Source: an uncultured Hungatella sp.
Lineage (GTDB): Bacteria; Bacillota; Clostridia; Lachnospirales; Lachnospiraceae
Assembly: GCA_959018155.1 (NCBI GenBank)
Contig: CAUEKH010000090.1
Location: 1-8,523, forward strand
DNA length: 8,523 nucleotides
Direction: 5' to 3'
Positions 4,318 through 8,523 of the stretch are shown in pieces. The position numbers were made by a program, and so were the translations under genes. The stretch's first letter is position 1, and each line of letters opens with the position of its first letter. The notes under the pieces were generated by a model. It did not search any database. It saw only the letters and a program-made list of their open reading frames with translations, and had not been told where the DNA came from.

Positions 4318-5988
4318 ATGAGGAAATGGCTTTTTACAGTGGCAGTATGTATTCTGGCTTTGGTGGGGTGCAGTAAATACAGACCGGTTTCGGAGCTGCC
4401 GGGACCGGAGGAGACAACAGAAGAGACAGCGGCGGAGACGACGGAAGAGATCCCGGCTGTCACGACAGCGGCAGAACCGGAAGAGCCGCAGAAGGAGCGG
4501 GTAAAGGTAAAGGGGATCTATATATCCGGATATATGGCCGGTTCTGAGGGAATGCAGGGGATTCTCGATAAGATTGACGGCACGGAAATCAATGCTGTGG
4601 TCATTGATGTGAAGAATGACGACGGACGTATTACCTTTGCCATGGAGAATGCGCCCACCGTAAATGAGATCGGCGCGTCGGAGAACTACATCAGAGATAT
4701 CGGTTCCCTGATGGCGGATTTGAAGGCGAGAGGCATTTACACGATTGCGAGAGTCGTGGCGTTCCGCGACCCGTATTTGGCGGAGAAGAAGCCGGAGTGG
4801 AGTCTGAAAAATGCGGATGGAAGCCTGCACCGCGATAATAAGGGGCTGGCCTGGGTCAATCCATACCGGAGAGAGGTGTGGGACTATTTAGTTGAAGTCG
4901 GAACACAGGCCGCCAGAGTCGGTTTTGACGAAATCCAGTTTGACTATATCCGGTTTGCCACGGACAGCACCATGAAGCAGGTGGCATTTGACGAGGCGGA
5001 CACGCAGGGGCGTTCCAAGACGGATATTATCACGGAGTTTATCACGTATGCCTATGAGAAGCTGTCTGCGGAGAATGTCTTTGTGGCGGCGGACGTGTTC
5101 GGGACGATTATTGGAAGTAAAATAGATGCAGACGCGGTAGGACAGGTGTATAATGAAATGGCGAAGCACTTGGATTACATTTGCCCGATGATCTATCCTT
5201 CCCATTACGGGGATGGGAATTTCGGGATTGAGCATCCGGATACCCAGCCTTACGATACCATCCACGCGGCCCTGTTAAAATCAAAACAGGATTTGGCGCT
5301 GACAAAGGCGGATGGCCAGCAGGCCATAGTCAGGCCGTGGCTTCAGGATTTTACTGCTTCTTATTTAAAACATTACATTAAATACGGTCCGGAGGAGGTC
5401 AGGGCCCAGATTCAGGCCGTCTATGATGCGGGATACGATGAATGGATTCTCTGGAGCGCGTCGAACAAGTACACATGGGATGGACTTCTGACGCCGGAAG
5501 AGGCCGCAGAGGAGGACAGAAAGATTGCCGAATCGCGTGCCGCGCTGCCGCCGGAGACGACAGTGGCGCCCACAGAGGCAGAGACAGAGCCGGCCAATGT
5601 GCCGGCTGGCGCGGGAATAAGCGGTAGCCAGGAAAGTGGCCAGGAAGCCGGGGGGCAGAACGGCCAGGGCCAGAATGGTACGCAGAACGGCCAGGATCAA
5701 AACGGAACGTCGAACGGCCAGGGCCAAAACACCGGAACGCAGAACGGCCAGAATGCCCCATCGCTTCCTATGGAAGGACAGGTTTCCAGCGAGGGAACGA
5801 ACGAGGCGGAAACACCGGTAAATCCGGCTGGCCAGCAGAGCGGTGAATCAAAGAATACAGAAGAACTTCAGACGGGAGCGGTAAACGACGGCCAGGAATC
5901 TACCGCCGGTGAAGCGGAGGCGGAAAAAGGAAAAGATAAGAAAAAGAAACCGCCGGTTGTGATCGTCACCACAGGCGGTGCCCAGTAA
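4318..5988 (+). CDS. Putative glycoside hydrolase lipoprotein (DUF4015 family)
   Basis: This 556-residue protein begins with a lipoprotein signal: MRK, a hydrophobic core and lipobox LVGC with Cys18 as the probable lipid anchor, so it should sit on the outer face of the membrane. Residues 19-60 are a Glu/Thr-rich linker. The catalytic-type (beta/alpha)-barrel spans about 64-395: VKGIYISGY (64-72), VVIDVKNDDG (94-103), ARVVAFRDP (144-152), WVNPY (179-183), FDEIQFDYIRF (203-213), ADVFG (258-262), CPMIYPSHY (289-297) and EWILWSASNKYTW (375-387). These match the DUF4015 putative glycoside hydrolases; Asp97, Glu205 and Asp209 are candidate acidic active-site residues, by position only. The tail (400-535) is low complexity with Asn-Gly-Gln repeats, and the end is KDKKKKPPVVIV plus a short tail. 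The substrate is unknown; a wall or surface polysaccharide is plausible. The ribosome binding site is weak (AAAGAGA, 10 nt away). This is the first gene of the operon. Confidence 0.9.
   Translation: MRKWLFTVAVCILALVGCSKYRPVSELPGPEETTEETAAETTEEIPAVTTAAEPEEPQKERVKVKGIYISGYMAGSEGMQGILDKIDGTEINAVVIDVKNDDGRITFAMENAPTVNEIGASENYIRDIGSLMADLKARGIYTIARVVAFRDPYLAEKKPEWSLKNADGSLHRDNKGLAWVNPYRREVWDYLVEVGTQAARVGFDEIQFDYIRFATDSTMKQVAFDEADTQGRSKTDIITEFITYAYEKLSAENVFVAADVFGTIIGSKIDADAVGQVYNEMAKHLDYICPMIYPSHYGDGNFGIEHPDTQPYDTIHAALLKSKQDLALTKADGQQAIVRPWLQDFTASYLKHYIKYGPEEVRAQIQAVYDAGYDEWILWSASNKYTWDGLLTPEEAAEEDRKIAESRAALPPETTVAPTEAETEPANVPAGAGISGSQESGQEAGGQNGQGQNGTQNGQDQNGTSNGQGQNTGTQNGQNAPSLPMEGQVSSEGTNEAETPVNPAGQQSGESKNTEELQTGAVNDGQESTAGEAEAEKGKDKKKKPPVVIVTTGGAQ
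5659..5754 (+). repeat. In-frame 27-bp repeats encoding NGQxQNGTx
   Basis: Within the lipoprotein tail, residues 448-456, 457-465 and 466-475 read NGQGQNGTQ, NGQDQNGTS and NGQGQNTGTQ, followed by a partial NGQN. At DNA level AACGGCCAG recurs at each unit start. The third unit has one extra codon. The unit length is a multiple of three, so copy-number change would keep the frame. Confidence 0.85.
5949..5979 (+). other. Stable hairpin at the 3' end of the lipoprotein gene
   Basis: ACCGCC (5949-5954) pairs with GGCGGT (5974-5979), G5956-T5957 pair with A5971-C5972, and GTGA (5959-5962) pairs with TCAC (5966-5969) around a TCG loop. That is 12 bp with two single mismatches. It ends 10 nt before the end of the gene and has no T-run, so it is not a standard terminator. 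It could protect or process the operon mRNA, or arise by chance. Confidence 0.35.
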
Positions 5989-6013
5989 CAATTAAGACAG
6001 AAGGAGGCGGACA

Positions 6014-6610
6014 ATGGACAGAATACCAAAATCAGGAGAATGTTACAGACACTTTAAGAATAAGCTGTATCAGATAGTAACCGTGGCTATTCACTCAGAG
6101 ACGGGGGAGAAGATGGTGGTATACCAGGCTCTCTATGGCAGCTTCCTCACGTATGTGCGCCCGCTTTCCATGTTTATGAGTGAAGTGGATCACGACAAAT
6201 ACCCCAACGTAAAGCAGAAATACCGTTTCGAGAAAGTGGACGTGTCTGCTCTGGAAGATAATTCAGGCGCAGAGGAAGGCGCTGACAGCGACAGCACGGG
6301 AACCCGCGCGTCGGAGGCAGGAAAGCCTGTCACAGTTCCGGACCCAGAAAAGGCTACGGTGACGGCAGAGGCAGAGCCGGTCCCTTCCATTTCCAATGAA
6401 AATCTGCTTGCATTTTTAGAGGTGGAATCGTATCATGATAAGTTGGAAGTATTAAAGGCGCGCCGGGGAAAATTTACCCTGCAGGAACTGACTGCGGTCT
6501 GCGAGTCCTTAGATGTGGGCGCAGGCGCTGAAGATGAGGATGAGAAATACCGGGCGGCCGAAAACTTTCTTACCATGCAGGCAAAATACGACGGAGCAAG
6601 ACTGAGGTGA
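6014..6610 (+). CDS. DUF1653 domain protein
   Basis: This 198-residue soluble protein has no signal peptide. The N-terminal DUF1653 domain (about 6-57) shows the family pattern: [20 protein letters not shown], then [16 protein letters not shown] (27-42) and a conserved [11 protein letters not shown] (48-58). Residues 75-125 form an acidic, Ser/Ala/Pro/Glu-rich linker. A helical C-terminal part follows (126-198), with [19 protein letters not shown] (131-149) and [12 protein letters not shown] (183-194). DUF1653 has no established biochemical role that I know of. A strong AAGGAGG (6001-6007) lies 6 nt before the ATG. It starts 25 nt after the lipoprotein gene and its stop overlaps the ribosome binding site of uvrC, so it is translated as the middle gene of the operon. 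Confidence 0.92.
   Translation: MDRIPKSGECYRHFKNKLYQIVTVAIHSETGEKMVVYQALYGSFLTYVRPLSMFMSEVDHDKYPNVKQKYRFEKVDVSALEDNSGAEEGADSDSTGTRASEAGKPVTVPDPEKATVTAEAEPVPSISNENLLAFLEVESYHDKLEVLKARRGKFTLQELTAVCESLDVGAGAEDEDEKYRAAENFLTMQAKYDGARLR
6604..6609 (+). promoter_or_regulatory. uvrC ribosome binding site overlapping the upstream stop codon
   Basis: GAGGTG overlaps the TGA stop (6608-6610) of the DUF1653 gene and lies 8 nt before the uvrC ATG at 6618. The arrangement suggests that ribosomes finishing the upstream gene help to start uvrC. Confidence 0.65.
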
Positions 6611-6617
6611 CAGAACA

Positions 6618-8492
6618 ATGGAACAGGAGCAGTCCGGTTTTAATATAGAAGAAGAGTTAAAGAAACTGCCGTCCCAGCCCGGTGTCTACATCATGCACGA
6701 CAAAAAAGATGAAATCATCTATGTAGGCAAAGCGATCAGCTTAAAAAACCGGGTCCGGCAGTATTTTCAGAGCAGCCGGAACAAGACGGCGAAGATAGAA
6801 CAGATGGTATCGAGAATCGCCAGATTTGAGTATATCATCACAGATTCCGAATTAGAGGCCCTCGTTCTGGAGTGCAACCTGATCAAGGAGCACCGTCCTC
6901 GCTACAATACGATGCTGAAGGACGACAAGACGTACCCGTACATCAAGGTGACGGTACAGGAAGACTTTCCCAGGATTTTATTTTCCCGGGATATGAAAAA
7001 AGACAAAAGTAAATATTTCGGCCCCTACACCAGCGCGGGCGCTGTGAAGGACACCATTGATCTGATTCACAAGCTGTATAAAATCAGGACGTGCAACCGC
7101 AGCCTGCCCCGTGATATCGGAAAGGACCGTCCCTGCTTAAATTACCACATCAAGCAGTGTTCGGCGCCCTGCCAGGGCTATATCAGCAAAGAGGAGTACG
7201 CAAAATCCATCAGCCAGGCCCTCGATTTTCTGGGGGGAAAATACGATACCGTCATCGGGATGCTGCAGGAAAAGATGCAGGCCGCATCCGACGAGATGGA
7301 TTTTGAAAAAGCCATCGAATACAGGGATTTATTAAACAGTGTAAAACAGGTGGCGCAGAAGCAGAAGATAACGAGCAGCGGCATGGAAGACCGCGACATC
7401 ATCGCCCTGGCAAAAGACGAGAAGGACGCGGTGGTGCAGGTCTTTTTTGTTCGCGAAGGCCGCCTGATTGGCCGGGAGCATTACCACGTAACCATTGCCA
7501 CTGCCGAGGACGATAAGCAGATTCTCACCAGCTTCGTAAAACAGTTCTACGCCGGGACGCCATTTGTCCCCCGCGAACTCTGGGTTCAGACAGAATTAGA
7601 GGAGAGTGAGATCATCAAAGAGTGGCTGAGCGCAAAACGCGGCCAGAAGGTAAAAATTGTGGTTCCCCAGAAAGGCGAAAAAGAGCGTCTCGTGGAACTT
7701 GCCGAGCGCAACGCCGCCTTAGTTCTCTCCCAGGACAAGGAAAAAATCAAACGGGAAGAATTGCGTACCATCGGCGCCATGAACGAGGTAGCCGGCTGGA
7801 TTGGCCTCACCGGAATCCACCGCATAGAGGCCTACGATATTTCCAACATCAGCGGTTTCGAGTCGGTTGGTTCCATGATAGTCTACGAAGACGGCAAGCC
7901 CAAGCGCAACGATTACCGCAAATTCAAAATCAAGTGGGTAAAAGGCGCCAACGATTACGCCTCCATGCAGGAGGTCTTAACCCGCCGTTTCTCCCACGGT
8001 TTAGAAGAAGTCAGCGCCCTGAAAGAAAAAGGCGTAGACGAAGAATTCGGCAGCTTCACCCGTTTCCCGGACTTAATCATGATGGATGGTGGCCGCGGCC
8101 AGGTAAACATCGCCCTTGCCGTCTTAAAAGACTTAAACTTATCTATCCCGGTCTGCGGCATGGTAAAAGACGACAACCACCGCACCAGAGGCCTCTATTA
8201 CAACAACGTAGAGATCCCCATCGACCGCCACAGCGAAGGCTTTAAGCTGATCACCCGAGTCCAGGATGAGGCCCACCGTTTCGCCATCGAGTACCACCGC
8301 AGCCTAAGAAGCAAAGGCCAGGTCCACTCCATCTTAGACGATATCCCGGAGATCGGCCCCACCCGCCGCAAAGCCCTCATGCGCCAGTACAAATCCCTGG
8401 AAGCCATCAAAGAAGCCACCCTGGAAGACTTAGAGAAAACCCCAGGCATGAACTCCCGCTCCGCCAAAAGCGTATACAATTTCTTTCACTAA
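6618..8492 (+). CDS. uvrC: UvrABC excinuclease subunit C
   Basis: UvrC makes both incisions around a DNA lesion in nucleotide excision repair, acting in the cytoplasm with UvrA-marked, UvrB-bound DNA. The 624-residue length is normal. The N-terminal GIY-YIG nuclease (3' incision) has GVYIM (22-26), YVGKA (35-39), Arg45, Tyr49, Glu85 in VLECN and Asn97, equivalent to the known catalytic set. Cys159, Cys173, Cys181 and Cys185 match the four-cysteine cluster reported to bind [4Fe-4S] in E. coli UvrC. The UVR helix pair that contacts UvrB lies at about 205-243 ([13 protein letters not shown]). The C-terminal RNase H-like nuclease (5' incision) has Asp407 (AYDISN), Asp446, Asp490 (MMDGGRGQ) and His553, with a longer loop between Asp446 and Asp490 than in E. 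coli. Tandem helix-hairpin-helix motifs (571-624) bind DNA. It is the last gene seen in the operon, 7 nt after DUF1653, and is complete. Confidence 0.98.
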   Translation: MEQEQSGFNIEEELKKLPSQPGVYIMHDKKDEIIYVGKAISLKNRVRQYFQSSRNKTAKIEQMVSRIARFEYIITDSELEALVLECNLIKEHRPRYNTMLKDDKTYPYIKVTVQEDFPRILFSRDMKKDKSKYFGPYTSAGAVKDTIDLIHKLYKIRTCNRSLPRDIGKDRPCLNYHIKQCSAPCQGYISKEEYAKSISQALDFLGGKYDTVIGMLQEKMQAASDEMDFEKAIEYRDLLNSVKQVAQKQKITSSGMEDRDIIALAKDEKDAVVQVFFVREGRLIGREHYHVTIATAEDDKQILTSFVKQFYAGTPFVPRELWVQTELEESEIIKEWLSAKRGQKVKIVVPQKGEKERLVELAERNAALVLSQDKEKIKREELRTIGAMNEVAGWIGLTGIHRIEAYDISNISGFESVGSMIVYEDGKPKRNDYRKFKIKWVKGANDYASMQEVLTRRFSHGLEEVSALKEKGVDEEFGSFTRFPDLIMMDGGRGQVNIALAVLKDLNLSIPVCGMVKDDNHRTRGLYYNNVEIPIDRHSEGFKLITRVQDEAHRFAIEYHRSLRSKGQVHSILDDIPEIGPTRRKALMRQYKSLEAIKEATLEDLEKTPGMNSRSAKSVYNFFH

Positions 8493-8523
8493 AACATTTT
8501 ATTCAAAAGCCCCCCTTACCATA

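Noticed and set aside
5399..5761. Minus-strand frames opposite the lipoprotein repeat tail with regular GPGRSA-type repeats
   Set aside because: The repeated pattern is only the complement of the Asn-Gly-Gln coding repeats.
7622..8245. Plus-strand 207-codon frame overlapping uvrC
   Set aside because: It is a frame-shifted reading of conserved uvrC sequence with Arg/Pro-rich random composition.
8493..8523. Terminator after uvrC
   Set aside because: No inverted repeat is visible in the remaining 31 nt; the operon may continue beyond the window.

Overview
The window looks like chromosomal DNA from a Clostridia-class Firmicute, most likely Lachnospiraceae (the Clostridium/Lachnoclostridium/Hungatella sort). 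The signs are strong AAGGAGG-type ribosome binding sites, consensus sigma-A promoters with 17-bp spacers, a K+-dependent membrane pyrophosphatase, a putative glycoside hydrolase lipoprotein of the DUF4015 kind, and a DUF1653 protein directly upstream of uvrC. This assignment rests on protein flavour, not on a database search. I see no rRNA, tRNA, CRISPR array, insertion sequence or phage gene.

Layout, left to right. (1) Positions 1-620, minus strand: the N-terminal 206 codons of a protein cut by the window edge, resembling the PD-(D/E)XK-like (Rpn/transposase-type) proteins common in Lachnospiraceae. (2) Positions 621-1047: a 427-bp divergent intergenic region with a proximal and a possible distal leftward promoter, several inverted repeats, and the rightward hppA promoter. 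(3) Positions 1048-3132, plus: hppA, a single-gene unit for an ion-pumping membrane pyrophosphatase, ending at a terminator (3194-3250) that can work in both directions. (4) Positions 3362-4041, minus: a two-gene operon of a small XRE-family repressor (TTG start) overlapping by ATGA with a four-helix membrane protein. (5) Positions 4042-4317: a divergent control region with a near-consensus promoter for the regulator, a structured leader, and two matching 11-bp palindromes 31 bp apart that overlap the probable rightward promoter. (6) Positions 4318-8492, plus: a tightly packed three-gene operon of a DUF4015 lipoprotein, a DUF1653 protein and uvrC (gaps of 25 and 7 nt).

How the genes fit together. 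HppA couples PPi hydrolysis to Na+ and/or H+ export, and residue patterns point to the K+-stimulated, perhaps dual Na+,H+ type. The XRE/membrane-protein pair looks like a self-contained regulatory module that may also control the divergent operon. That operon joins a probable cell-surface carbohydrate-active lipoprotein to the nucleotide-excision-repair nuclease UvrC, probably for shared transcription rather than shared function. Most of the window is ordinary core genome. The points most worth a second look are the paired operator-like sites at 4237-4278, the ion-specificity signature in HppA, and the structured intergenic region at 741-930. I did not find a clearly new biological system.
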